From Helicobacter sp. (GTDB taxonomy: Bacteria; Campylobacterota; Campylobacteria; Campylobacterales; Helicobacteraceae), in assembly GCA_029264655.1 (NCBI GenBank), contig JARHZY010000160.1, forward strand, positions 1-8,153: 8,153 bases of DNA, read 5' to 3'. Below, piece by piece: positions 1-6,112 of the stretch. The notes beneath the pieces are model-generated. The model was not told the origin of the DNA, did not search any database, and worked only from the letters and a program-made list of their open reading frames with translations. The first letter of the stretch is position 1. The number at the start of each line of letters is the position of its first letter. The translations under genes were made by a program, and so were the position numbers.

Positions 1-1
1 A

Positions 2-97
2 ACTAATATAACAATATACACTTTTATGCTGCTTGGCAAATATTTATTATATTCTGAAGTTTTCAATAGATATTATAAAAATAACATACATAAATAA
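2..97 (+). CDS. Possible C-terminal end of an unidentified protein
   Basis: The frame is open from the left edge for 31 codons and stops at TAA 95-97. The residues it gives include FMLLGKYLLY and end in RYYKNNIHK, which looks protein-like: hydrophobic, then basic. Bases 20-70 are less extreme in A/T than what follows, which fits coding sequence. No family can be recognised from so little. The stop lies inside the first unit of a heptanucleotide repeat. A minus-strand frame is also open over roughly 1-67, so the real coding strand is uncertain. In DNA this AT-rich a 31-codon open frame could be chance. Confidence 0.25.
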   Translation, partial: TNITIYTFMLLGKYLLYSEVFNRYYKNNIHK

Positions 98-127
98 TAA
101 ATAATAAATAATAAATAATAAATAATA
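91..127. repeat. Heptanucleotide tandem repeat (TAAATAA), about 5.3 copies
   Basis: Five exact, contiguous copies of TAAATAA plus two further bases are present. The unit is 7 bp, so gain or loss of a unit would shift a reading frame or change spacing by 7 bp. The array contains TAA codons and is probably not translated beyond the possible stop at 95-97. No gene starts nearby in this window. Confidence 0.9.
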
Positions 128-415
128 GAATATATAGTTATATAAACATAAGAATTTCTATTTATACTAAATAAAAAAATGAATAAAATAAGAGAAAAAA
201 TATAAAATAATAAATCTTTTATAACAGAAGATTTTAATTTTTCTAATAAGATTTTTTTACAAAATTATTTCATATAAGAATTATTTATAATATTTATTGC
301 TTATATTAAAAAAATAAAATTCGTAGTTTTAAAGATTACGGAATCTATCCTTATAATGCTATATTTTCATTAATTATCATAACTTTCAATATTAATAATA
401 TCTTTGCAATTATAT
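98..415. other. AT-rich intergenic region, no gene seen
   Basis: This stretch lies between the end of a possible plus-strand gene and the end of the minus-strand PepSY gene. It is almost entirely A and T, with frequent stops in all frames. It contains most of the heptamer repeat, a 7-bp hairpin at 212-234 and a short 5-bp hairpin at 333-346. A TATAAT at 351-356 faces right but leads into no gene. No coding or structured RNA signal was seen. Confidence 0.6.
212..234 (+). terminator. Weak candidate terminator hairpin
   Basis: AAATCTT at 212-218 and AAGATTT at 228-234 are perfect inverted arms of 7 bp around a 9-nt loop. A T-rich stretch (TTAATTTTTC) follows on the plus strand. It could end transcription of whatever gene enters from the left. 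The stem is short and AT-rich, and in this base composition such arms arise by chance. Confidence 0.25.
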
Positions 416-988
416 CTATATACTTAAAAATACCATTAAACTAGTTATAAGAAGTCCGCTAAAGAATGCAAATAAAGCTGGTTTGCGTTTCTTTTTACAA
501 AATGAAGTAATAATAAGCCCACTGATATAAAAAAAGACAAGCGATATAGAAAAACTAATAGCAATAATATTAAAATAAAATTCACCTTTTCCTTTATGCA
601 TAAGTAATAAAATGCCATAAAGACTGCGTTCAACTGCACGTAATATATAAGTGCCATTTTTTTCTTTTAATACCATAACATTATATCGCATTGAACCCAT
701 ACTTGGATTCCTACGTCTTATTTTTAATGTTGTGTCATTTGGTATCTTAAGATGATTTTCTCTTAAAATACGGAGTATAGTTTCTTGTTCATGTCCTTGT
801 GGTAATGGATTTATTATAATTTCATGAATATTTGCACCAGCCTCTTCTCTAATATCAAAAAGATATAATGAACCAGTAACTCCATAAATTAATGCTGCGG
901 GAAGAAAAAATAAACTAAGATATAAATGCACCTGCATCCAAACTTTCTTTTTTTTTAAGCAAATTATTCCTTTATCTATCAAATTCAT
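416..988 (-). CDS. PepSY-associated transmembrane protein
   Basis: A 190-residue inner-membrane protein resembling short PepSY-TM proteins; its biochemical role is unknown. Predicted membrane helices lie at about residues 18-44, 139-163 and 169-189. A segment of roughly 90 residues between the first two (about 45-138) should face the periplasm. His21 opens helix 1 in the pattern HLYLSLFFLP..TGSLYLF, as in PepSY-TM proteins, and His131 precedes helix 2 (LLLMHKGKGEFY). These two histidines are typical of the family and could bind a metal or heme, which is inference. The ATG at 988 lacks a clear Shine-Dalgarno but sits about 23 nt from a predicted transcription start. Met18 (codon 937-935) follows AGAAAG and is a real alternative start. 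An A9 tract lies between the two. The gene is monocistronic or last in its unit, with cca ending 129 bp upstream. Confidence 0.8.
   Translation of the reverse strand: MNLIDKGIICLKKKKVWMQVHLYLSLFFLPAALIYGVTGSLYLFDIREEAGANIHEIIINPLPQGHEQETILRILRENHLKIPNDTTLKIRRRNPSMGSMRYNVMVLKEKNGTYILRAVERSLYGILLLMHKGKGEFYFNIIAISFSISLVFFYISGLIITSFCKKKRKPALFAFFSGLLITSLMVFLSI
948..956 (-). repeat. A9 homopolymer (T9 on plus strand) near the start of the PepSY gene
   Basis: Nine consecutive A on the coding strand span codons 11-14 (the LKKKK segment) of the PepSY protein if the ATG at 988 is used. A one-base change would shift the frame from there. If translation starts at Met18 instead, the tract lies just upstream of the ribosome binding purines and would affect spacing only. 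Confidence 0.85.
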
Positions 989-1018
989 TAAAAATAATGA
1001 TAATAAATATAATTTTAT

Positions 1019-1027
1019 ATTATAGCG
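1019..1027 (-). promoter_or_regulatory. Extended -10 promoter element for the PepSY gene
   Basis: Read leftward the sequence is CGCTATAAT, a perfect TATAAT with a G one base upstream. It is similar to the TGC-type extended -10 elements before tpx and dsbK in this window. Transcription would begin near 1011, giving a leader of about 23 nt to the ATG at 988. Epsilonproteobacterial sigma-70 promoters usually lack a strong -35 box, and none is obvious here. Confidence 0.55.
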
Positions 1028-1117
1028 AAATTTAAAACTTTTAGTTATAAAATTCTTTAAATATTTAATATTTTTTATTTTAAATTATTCTTAAAAATAC
1101 AAACTATAAGAAATATA

Positions 1118-2653
1118 CTACTCATTCAACATACTTATATATATTTCTGCTTTTTTTGTTAATGCTGGCACATTGTTTGGTATTTTTTCTTCTATAACAG
1201 CTCGTAAAAGTTGTGTTAAAATTATACCAATATGTTTCCCTTGCAATGATATACCCATAGATAATGCGATTGATTGTAATATAGTGCCATTTATTGCAAG
1301 TTGTGAGAGCTTATAACATTCTTTATTGCTAATAATTGTTATAAAATTTTGTGTTAAAGCATGTAATGCCGCTGTGCTATATAATATACATGAAGCAGAA
1401 TCTTTGAAGTTATATTTTACTTCTGTATGAGCAGGATTATAAACTTGTTTTAAAACTACATGTAAATAAAGTAATTGCCATATTATATTTATATTATATT
1501 TTGAAAGTAGTAGTTTTAAAGCAATTTTATCTCTACATAGCATATGTAAAGCTGTATCATAGAGAAGTTGTAATAACACTGCACTTGCATGTATGGTTTT
1601 TTTATCAAAGCGTAAATGTTGGCAACTATTTTTATAGTATTGTATATAATCTTGTATATCTTTATCATGCTTACATATACTTGGTGTATAAGGGATAGGA
1701 CAATGCAAGAGCACAAGACGCAAAATTATATCTTTTGGTGCAAATGAGATTGTCTGATAATTATATGCTAATTGCATTGGTGTTAAATATTTTAAGGTTG
1801 GTAAAATAAATAATAAAACATTTTGATATAGGGGTAAAACTACATGTGCATATTGACCACATAAAAGTTTTGTCAATTCAGCTTGAATGCGTTCGTTGGC
1901 AATATAAGTAAGTCTTGGGATTAATGCGTGCAATGCTTCTTTTGTTTCATTTTGGAGTGTAAAAGCAAAAGGTAAAACTGCACTAAAACGAATAGCACGC
2001 ATAATTCGTAACGAATCTTCCAAGAATCTTTTATATGGCTGTCCCACACATACAATCTTTCTTGTGTGCAAATGCTTTATGCCATTATAATAATCAAAAA
2101 GTTGCATATAACATAATCTTTTTATATTGTTTTTTAGAGTATTTTTAGATTCTAATGTAGTGGGCTTAGAGTGGATAGGGAAGGTTGAAATAGGCATACC
2201 ATCTCTTTGTAATATATGCTTTTTTATTTTCTTACAAGCAAGTGCATTTATCGTAAAATCTCTACGCGATAAATCTGCTTGCAGTGTTGTTGCAAATTGT
2301 ATCGTTTCGGGATGACGTCCATCTTTATAATAACCATCAGTGCGGTATGTTGTTATTTCAACGATATATTTTGTTTTATTATCCATAATGCCTAAAGTGC
2401 CATATTGCAAGCCAATAGGAATAATAGTAAAATGCTTTATGTTTAAATGTGTGCTAAATATCTGCTGTATCTGTATAGGGGTAGCATTACTTGTAATATC
2501 CCAATCTTTTGGTTGCAAGCCAAGCAAACTATCACGCACACAACCACCAACAATATATGCTTCAAAGCCACTTTTTTCAATAATATGTAAAATATGTTGC
2601 ACATAATTTGGTATATACATAGAAATAATATAGGTTTTTAATTTTCCTTGCAT
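1118..2653 (-). CDS. cca: CCA tRNA nucleotidyltransferase / poly(A) polymerase family protein
   Basis: Adds or repairs the 3'-terminal CCA of tRNAs in the cytoplasm. The 511 residues show the class II nucleotidyltransferase motifs: GGCVRDSLLG at 36-45, the catalytic acidic pair D50 and D52 in KDWDIT, and RRDFTINALA at 130-139. The downstream helical block has GIKHLHTRKIVCVG, then KRFLEDSLRIMRAIRFSA (208-225) and ERIQAEL (254-260). No HD domain was seen in the C-terminal half. The family is commonly about 400-450 residues. Part of the excess is a basic, low-complexity insertion at about 141-185, between the RRDFTINA motif and the LFDYYNG segment. The start lies 18 nt after the hisH stop with only a weak AAAGA purine stretch; Met12 is a possible alternative. 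Sequence alone does not separate CCA-adding from poly(A) polymerase activity, but as the only such gene here cca is the likelier reading. Confidence 0.88.
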   Translation of the reverse strand: MQGKLKTYIISMYIPNYVQHILHIIEKSGFEAYIVGGCVRDSLLGLQPKDWDITSNATPIQIQQIFSTHLNIKHFTIIPIGLQYGTLGIMDNKTKYIVEITTYRTDGYYKDGRHPETIQFATTLQADLSRRDFTINALACKKIKKHILQRDGMPISTFPIHSKPTTLESKNTLKNNIKRLCYMQLFDYYNGIKHLHTRKIVCVGQPYKRFLEDSLRIMRAIRFSAVLPFAFTLQNETKEALHALIPRLTYIANERIQAELTKLLCGQYAHVVLPLYQNVLLFILPTLKYLTPMQLAYNYQTISFAPKDIILRLVLLHCPIPYTPSICKHDKDIQDYIQYYKNSCQHLRFDKKTIHASAVLLQLLYDTALHMLCRDKIALKLLLSKYNINIIWQLLYLHVVLKQVYNPAHTEVKYNFKDSASCILYSTAALHALTQNFITIISNKECYKLSQLAINGTILQSIALSMGISLQGKHIGIILTQLLRAVIEEKIPNNVPALTKKAEIYISMLNE

Positions 2654-2671
2654 ATCTATGTCTTTGTAAAA

Positions 2672-3403
2672 TCATCTAAGTTTTAAAAATTGTCGCATAA
2701 GTGCAAAGCCCATTTCATGACTACGCTCTGGATGTGGTTGTATTCCTAAGATATTATCATATCCTATAATACTTGGGAATGAGATTCCATAATCACAAGT
2801 TGCAATTATATAAACAGAATCACAACACACATGATAACTATGCACAAAATAAAGATAACAAGAATTTTTGATAAGCCCACATAATGCATGTGGTTGTTGG
2901 ATAAAATTTTTATTCCAACCAATATGCGGAATCTTTAAGCGTATATTCTGTGATATTGTAGCAATATCTTTATCTTGTGTTATATAAATTTCATTCAATG
3001 TTTCATATTGCTGTGTTATATTATCAGAATCTAATGTCTTTAAATACCAATCTAGTGATTTATGCGAACCAAATTGAACAACTTCTCCTGCTATTAAACC
3101 AAGCCCTTTATGTTCTCCAAACTCATAGCTACGTTCAAAAAGTAATTGCATACCAAGACAAATACCAAGCATATAGCGTCCGCTTTTTGCATATATATGT
3201 AACGAATCATGAAGTTCTCTTTGCATTAAATGTTGCATAGCACTTCCAAATGCTCCAACACCGGGTAATATAATTTTATCACATGCTTGTATTGCTTTGT
3301 GTGTATTTACGCGGATAATACGTTCTTTTGTGGCTATATATTCTAAACATCGTATAACATTTGCAATGTTGCCAACACCATAATCAACAACACCAATTTG
3401 CAA
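2672..3403 (-). CDS. hisH: Imidazole glycerol phosphate synthase, glutamine amidotransferase subunit HisH
   Basis: A class I glutaminase that hydrolyses glutamine and passes ammonia to HisF for the fifth step of histidine synthesis. The 243 residues carry DYGVGNIANV (7-16), the oxyanion loop PGVGAFGSAM (47-56), the nucleophile Cys82 in GICLGMQLLFE, KIPHIGWN (157-164), YFVHSYH (185-191), and the triad His224 and Glu226 in GIQPHPERS. HisH is normally about 200 residues. The excess lies mainly at 112-155, a polar stretch before KIPHIGWN. The usual QFHPE reads QPHPE here. The start is TTG, supported by AAGAGGA 9 nt upstream inside the end of dsbK, so translation is probably coupled. HisF and other his genes are not in the window. 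A paralogue serving sugar amidation, as some HisH/HisF pairs do, cannot be excluded. Confidence 0.9.
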   Translation of the reverse strand: MQIGVVDYGVGNIANVIRCLEYIATKERIIRVNTHKAIQACDKIILPGVGAFGSAMQHLMQRELHDSLHIYAKSGRYMLGICLGMQLLFERSYEFGEHKGLGLIAGEVVQFGSHKSLDWYLKTLDSDNITQQYETLNEIYITQDKDIATISQNIRLKIPHIGWNKNFIQQPHALCGLIKNSCYLYFVHSYHVCCDSVYIIATCDYGISFPSIIGYDNILGIQPHPERSHEMGFALMRQFLKLR

Positions 3404-3405
3404 GA

Positions 3406-4143
3406 TTATAAATCCTCTTCTATAATATAAGGCACACCCTCTTCAACTTTACCCTTACCTATAAGCGATCGCACAACTTCTTGCACTTTTGTAAGTTCCT
3501 CTTGTTTTGCTGTTGGTGCTTTATAATTCTTGTCATATACCTTTTTAAGTAACGCAATTTTTTCAGAATCTGTTTTTGCATTTTTTATTTTTGCGTAAAG
3601 CTCAGCAGCTTTATTTGCAGATTCTGCTCCCATCCAACCAATAGGGATCATTTTAACATCACCACGTGCAAGCCGATCATCTAAATGCCTTAATTCTTCT
3701 TGACAATGTGGGCAAAGAGGATCAGACACAATATAAAATACTTTTTTATTTGTTTTGCCTTTGAGACTTATAATATAATCTTGTGGTAATTTTGCAATTT
3801 CCTTTTTAACAGCTTCTTGAGTTTTAAAAGTCATATTATAATTCATTATTGATTGTGCTTCTTGTGCAACAAGCTCTCTATCTTTATCATTGTTTGTAAA
3901 AAATCCTTGTGTAACTACTAAAAACAAACTCTCTTGCTTATTAGCAATAGCAAGCAGTTTTTCGCCACTTGTATTTACTTTTAATACAAGTAACTTTAGA
4001 TTATTATCTTGATTTAAAGGTTGCTCTTTTAAAATTACTGTGGCTTGTCCTGTTTGTTTTTGAATCATATCAGTTATTTTACTTGCATTTGCAAGATTCA
4101 TACACAAACCCATTGCTATAAACGCTGCAATTTTCTTTTTCAT
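3406..4143 (-). CDS. dsbK: Periplasmic thiol:disulfide interchange protein, HP0231/DsbK type (DsbC/DsbG fold)
   Basis: A periplasmic thioredoxin-fold protein that forms or reshuffles disulfides in exported proteins. The 245 residues begin with a signal peptide (MKKKIAAFIAMGLC..) with likely cleavage after ANA at residue 20. An N-terminal dimerisation region follows to about 115. The thioredoxin domain contains the CPHC active site at 144-147, an inserted helical segment (about 172-222) and the cis-Pro loop Val237-Pro238. CPHC with Val-cisPro is the combination described for H. pylori HP0231, a dimer with a DsbG-like shape that works mainly as an oxidase. Oxidase rather than isomerase activity here is therefore by family comparison. 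Met1 is supported by AGGAG (4153-4157) 9 nt upstream and an extended -10 beyond it. It is first in the apparent operon with hisH, 2 nt downstream, and cca. Confidence 0.88.
   Translation of the reverse strand: MKKKIAAFIAMGLCMNLANASKITDMIQKQTGQATVILKEQPLNQDNNLKLLVLKVNTSGEKLLAIANKQESLFLVVTQGFFTNNDKDRELVAQEAQSIMNYNMTFKTQEAVKKEIAKLPQDYIISLKGKTNKKVFYIVSDPLCPHCQEELRHLDDRLARGDVKMIPIGWMGAESANKAAELYAKIKNAKTDSEKIALLKKVYDKNYKAPTAKQEELTKVQEVVRSLIGKGKVEEGVPYIIEEDL
3413..3419 (-). promoter_or_regulatory. Ribosome binding site for the TTG start of hisH
   Basis: AAGAGGA, read leftward, lies within the last codons of dsbK and 9 nt before the TTG at 3403-3401. The HisH reading MQIGVVDYGVGN begins exactly at this codon, and HisH proteins normally start a few residues before DYG. 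Both the site and the homology therefore fix TTG as the start. Confidence 0.7.
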
Positions 4144-4175
4144 GGTCTTTAGCTCCTAGAATAAAATAAGCTAAT

Positions 4176-4184
4176 ATTCTAGCA
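4176..4184 (-). promoter_or_regulatory. Extended -10 promoter element for dsbK-hisH-cca
   Basis: Read leftward the sequence is TGCTAGAAT, a TGN-extended -10 matching TATAAT at five of six positions. Transcription would start near 4168, about 25 nt before the ATG, with AGGAG in between. No convincing promoter was seen before hisH or cca, so this one probably drives all three genes. Confidence 0.55.
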
Positions 4185-4424
4185 TGTGAAAAATAACATA
4201 GTATAAGCTATTTTGTAAAAAAACTTAAGATTATAACAATTATTCTAGATTATAAAATATTTATTAAAAATCTACAACTCTAAATTATAAGTTAGTAACA
4301 ATATTTTAAATATTAACAATAATCTAAGAAAAAATATATTTTCCAATAATTGTAGGATATTATCTATAAGTTATTGCATTGTAAGTTAAAGCTTGTGTTT
4401 AAAAAAACTCTCTATAGCTAAATC

Positions 4425-4440
4425 CCCTTACATGTAAGGG
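4425..4440. terminator. 16-bp perfect palindrome, probable terminator hairpin after tpx
   Basis: CCCTTACATGTAAGGG is fully self-complementary and can fold as a 6-bp stem with three GC pairs and a CATG loop. It starts 28 nt past the tpx stop. It stands out because its surroundings are almost free of G and C. The better T-rich tail (TTTATTTTGTTTTG) lies on the plus-strand side. On the minus strand a run of seven T comes only after about 17 nt. A terminator for tpx is the simplest reading; a palindromic protein-binding site is possible. Confidence 0.5.
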
Positions 4441-4468
4441 TTTATTTTGTTTTGCTTTGATGAGTATA

Positions 4469-4969
4469 TTATTGTGTAACTGCACTCATAGCTTTTTCAT
4501 AATTTGGCTCACTAGTAATTTCTTCACAAACTTCCACATATATAACTTTACCTTCTGGATTAACTACAATTACTGCACGCGTAAGTAGTCCCATAAGAGG
4601 TGAAGACTCAAGAATTAAACCATATTCCCTACCAAAATCTTTATTAATAAAATCACTCAATGTGCTAAGATTTTCAATCCCTTCTGTGCTACAAAATCTC
4701 CCTTGAGCAAATGGTAAATCCAAAGAAACAACATAAACTTTTGCATTAGTAAGCTTTGTTGCCTCTTGATTGAAACGACGAGTTTGTGTCGCACATACAC
4801 CTGTATCAAGGCTTGGCACAACATTAATAATTTGATATATACCGCTTGCACCACCTACTTGCACTTGTGATAAATCTTTCGCTACAAGATTTACTTTTGG
4901 AGCATTATCGCCAATTTTAATTGTATTTGCACTAAGCTTTGCTGGTGAACCTTTAAATTTTACTTCCAT
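4469..4969 (-). CDS. tpx: Thiol peroxidase, atypical 2-Cys peroxiredoxin
   Basis: Reduces hydrogen peroxide and alkyl hydroperoxides in the cytoplasm with thioredoxin as electron donor. The 166 residues match the usual Tpx length end to end. The peroxidatic Cys59 sits in VPSLDTGVCATQTRRFN, the family's PS..T..C pattern with a following Arg. The resolving Cys93 is in GRFCSTEGIENLSTLSDF, and the C-terminus carries GLLTRAVIVVNPEGKVIYVE. A further cysteine is at 148. The ATG at 4969 follows AAGGAT by 8 nt, with an extended -10 beyond. It is transcribed alone: a palindrome follows its stop, and dsbK has its own promoter 325 bp on. It lies next to another thiol-redox gene, dsbK, but the two act in different compartments. 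Confidence 0.95.
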   Translation of the reverse strand: MEVKFKGSPAKLSANTIKIGDNAPKVNLVAKDLSQVQVGGASGIYQIINVVPSLDTGVCATQTRRFNQEATKLTNAKVYVVSLDLPFAQGRFCSTEGIENLSTLSDFINKDFGREYGLILESSPLMGLLTRAVIVVNPEGKVIYVEVCEEITSEPNYEKAMSAVTQ

Positions 4970-5000
4970 ACTTTATCCTTTTTAAAATAGCATGTTTAAG

Positions 5001-5009
5001 ATTGTAGCA
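5001..5009 (-). promoter_or_regulatory. Extended -10 promoter element for tpx
   Basis: Read leftward the sequence is TGCTACAAT, a TGN-extended -10 with one mismatch to TATAAT. The predicted start of transcription, near 4993, gives a leader of about 24 nt that contains the AAGGAT ribosome binding site. The form closely matches the dsbK element TGCTAGAAT. Confidence 0.6.
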
Positions 5010-5052
5010 AAGTGCGGTAAATTATAAATTAATCTATATAACTTATTTTTTT

Positions 5053-5087
5053 ATTTATTTTATATAAAAATAGATATAAAAATAAAT
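5053..5087. repeat. Imperfect AT-only inverted repeat between tpx and thiG
   Basis: The arms at 5053-5065 and 5074-5087 are complementary except for one extra base, around an 8-nt spacer. All arm bases are A or T, so chance is a fair explanation. It lies about 80 bp upstream of the tpx start and about 150 bp upstream of the thiG -10. No regulator can be named. Confidence 0.35.
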
Positions 5088-5186
5088 GCCAGAGTAATAT
5101 AATTTAATACTTTTAATCTTTATTATGTTTTATAATACTTTTTAATCAAAAATATTATAAATAATGTTTAAAAATACCACAAATCG

Positions 5187-5199
5187 TTTTTTTTTTTTT
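5187..5199 (+). repeat. T13 homopolymer upstream of the thiG promoter
   Basis: Thirteen consecutive T lie outside any gene. Relative to the predicted thiG start of transcription near 5248 the tract covers about -61 to -49, where an UP element for the RNA polymerase alpha subunits would be. Poly-T tracts at comparable positions in H. pylori, for example upstream of sabA, change length and tune promoter strength. Confidence 0.9.
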
Positions 5200-5232
5200 G
5201 TGAAATATAACATATATTTTTCCCTATTTTTA

Positions 5233-5241
5233 TGATATAAT
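5233..5241 (+). promoter_or_regulatory. Extended -10 promoter element for thiG-xerH
   Basis: The sequence TGATATAAT contains a perfect TATAAT (5236-5241) preceded by TGN. It lies 41 bp before the thiG ATG, giving a leader of about 35 nt. No clear -35 box is seen, as is usual in this group. The leader is too short for a TPP riboswitch. Confidence 0.65.
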
Positions 5242-5270
5242 TAAAATGTTTAATGATTAGTTAATTGTAT

Positions 5271-5276
5271 AAGGAT
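5271..5276 (+). promoter_or_regulatory. Ribosome binding site fixing the thiG start at 5283
   Basis: AAGGAT ends 6 nt before the ATG at 5283. A longer reading from the TTG at 5265 would place this site inside the coding sequence and add six residues (MYKDRI) that ThiG proteins do not have. The ATG is therefore preferred. Confidence 0.8.
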
Positions 5277-5282
5277 AGAATA

Positions 5283-6056
5283 ATGTCATTAGTAATTGGC
5301 GGAAAAACTTTTCATTCTCGTTTAATTGTCGGTAGTGGTAAATATAAAGATTTTGAAACAACAAGAGATGCAACACTTGCAAGTGGTGCTGAAATGATTA
5401 CGGTTGCAGTAAGAAGAATAAATATTTTAGACAAAAATACTCCTAATCTCATGGATTACTTTAAAGATACAAATATTTCATTCTTACCAAACTCTGCTGG
5501 TTGCACCACAGCTAAAGAAGCAATCACTATGTTTGAGCTTGTACGTGAAGGCATTGGAATTGATTTTATTAAATTAGAAATTATTGGCGATACACAAAAA
5601 ACACTTTATCCTGATGTATTAGAAACTTTAGAAGCAACAAAGATTCTAGCAAATAAAGGCTTTAAGGTGCTTGTTTATACAAATGATGACCCCATTATGG
5701 CAAAAAAACTAGAAGATGCAGGAGCTGTAGCAATTATGCCACTTGCAGCTCCAATAGGTAGTGGGCTTGGAATCCAAAATAAGTATAATATTATGTTTAT
5801 CAAGGAGGCTGTAAAAATACCTGTAATTGTAGATGCAGGGGTAGGTTGTGCAAGTGATGCAACTATTGCTATGGAGCTTGGTGCTGATGGAGTATTAAGT
5901 AATACTGCTATTGCCCAAGCACAAAATCCTATTAAAATGGCACAAGCTATGAAGCTAGCAGTAGAAAGTGGTAGATTAAGCTATGAAGCAGGTAGAATAG
6001 CAAAAAAGCCATTTGCAACAGCAAGCTCACCTACAGACTATATGCCTGCTCTTTAG
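5283..6056 (+). CDS. thiG: Thiazole synthase ThiG
   Basis: Forms the thiazole phosphate of thiamine from 1-deoxy-D-xylulose 5-phosphate, ThiS-thiocarboxylate and dehydroglycine, in the cytoplasm. The 257-residue TIM barrel is of normal length. It shows LIVGSGKYKD (14-23), TVAVRR (40-45), PNSAGCTTAKEA (69-80) and the Schiff-base lysine Lys98 in DFIKLEIIGD. Phosphate-binding loops AAPIGSGLGIQN (155-166), VIVDAGVG (181-188) and GVLSNTAIA (203-211) follow. No key residue appears to be missing. Partners ThiS, ThiF and ThiH are not in the window, so the pathway genes are dispersed. thiG is separated by 56 bp from xerH on the same strand with no terminator between, so the two are probably cotranscribed from the promoter near 5236. 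Confidence 0.96.
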   Translation: MSLVIGGKTFHSRLIVGSGKYKDFETTRDATLASGAEMITVAVRRINILDKNTPNLMDYFKDTNISFLPNSAGCTTAKEAITMFELVREGIGIDFIKLEIIGDTQKTLYPDVLETLEATKILANKGFKVLVYTNDDPIMAKKLEDAGAVAIMPLAAPIGSGLGIQNKYNIMFIKEAVKIPVIVDAGVGCASDATIAMELGADGVLSNTAIAQAQNPIKMAQAMKLAVESGRLSYEAGRIAKKPFATASSPTDYMPAL

Positions 6057-6112
6057 GATTATTGTCGCTTTATGTTTTATGAGTATAAGATGGTTTAAAG
6101 TGAGGTTTTATC

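Larger units (their letters stand above)
4144..4468. other. Intergenic region between tpx and dsbK
   Basis: These 325 bases hold the dsbK promoter and ribosome binding site at the left end and a GC-rich palindrome near the tpx end. The middle (about 4190-4420) is AT-rich, with no open frame of note and no recognisable RNA or operator. The octamer AGATTATA occurs twice (around 4228 and 4245), which is unremarkable in this composition. Confidence 0.6.

Noticed and set aside
1..67. Minus-strand gene starting with TTG near 67 and leaving the left edge
   Set aside because: The frame is open but has no ribosome binding site and only a TTG start. The plus-strand reading is at least as plausible, so it was not listed as a feature.
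445..657. Alternative minus-strand frame inside the PepSY gene
   Set aside because: It overlaps the main frame, which has clear membrane helices and family-like motifs. The alternative is only a hydrophobic shadow.
2127..2606. Plus-strand open frames inside cca
   Set aside because: They lie antisense to a well-supported gene with conserved motifs, are rich in Cys and Ile from the complement of AT-rich codons, and lack ribosome binding sites.
2977..3240. Plus-strand frame inside hisH
   Set aside because: It is antisense to HisH, whose catalytic motifs run through the same bases, and it has no start signal.
4970..5282. TPP riboswitch upstream of thiG
   Set aside because: The predicted leader is only about 35 nt, and no CTGAGA-type THI box is present in the tpx-thiG interval. 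The CTGAGA at about 8102 is inside fliD codons.
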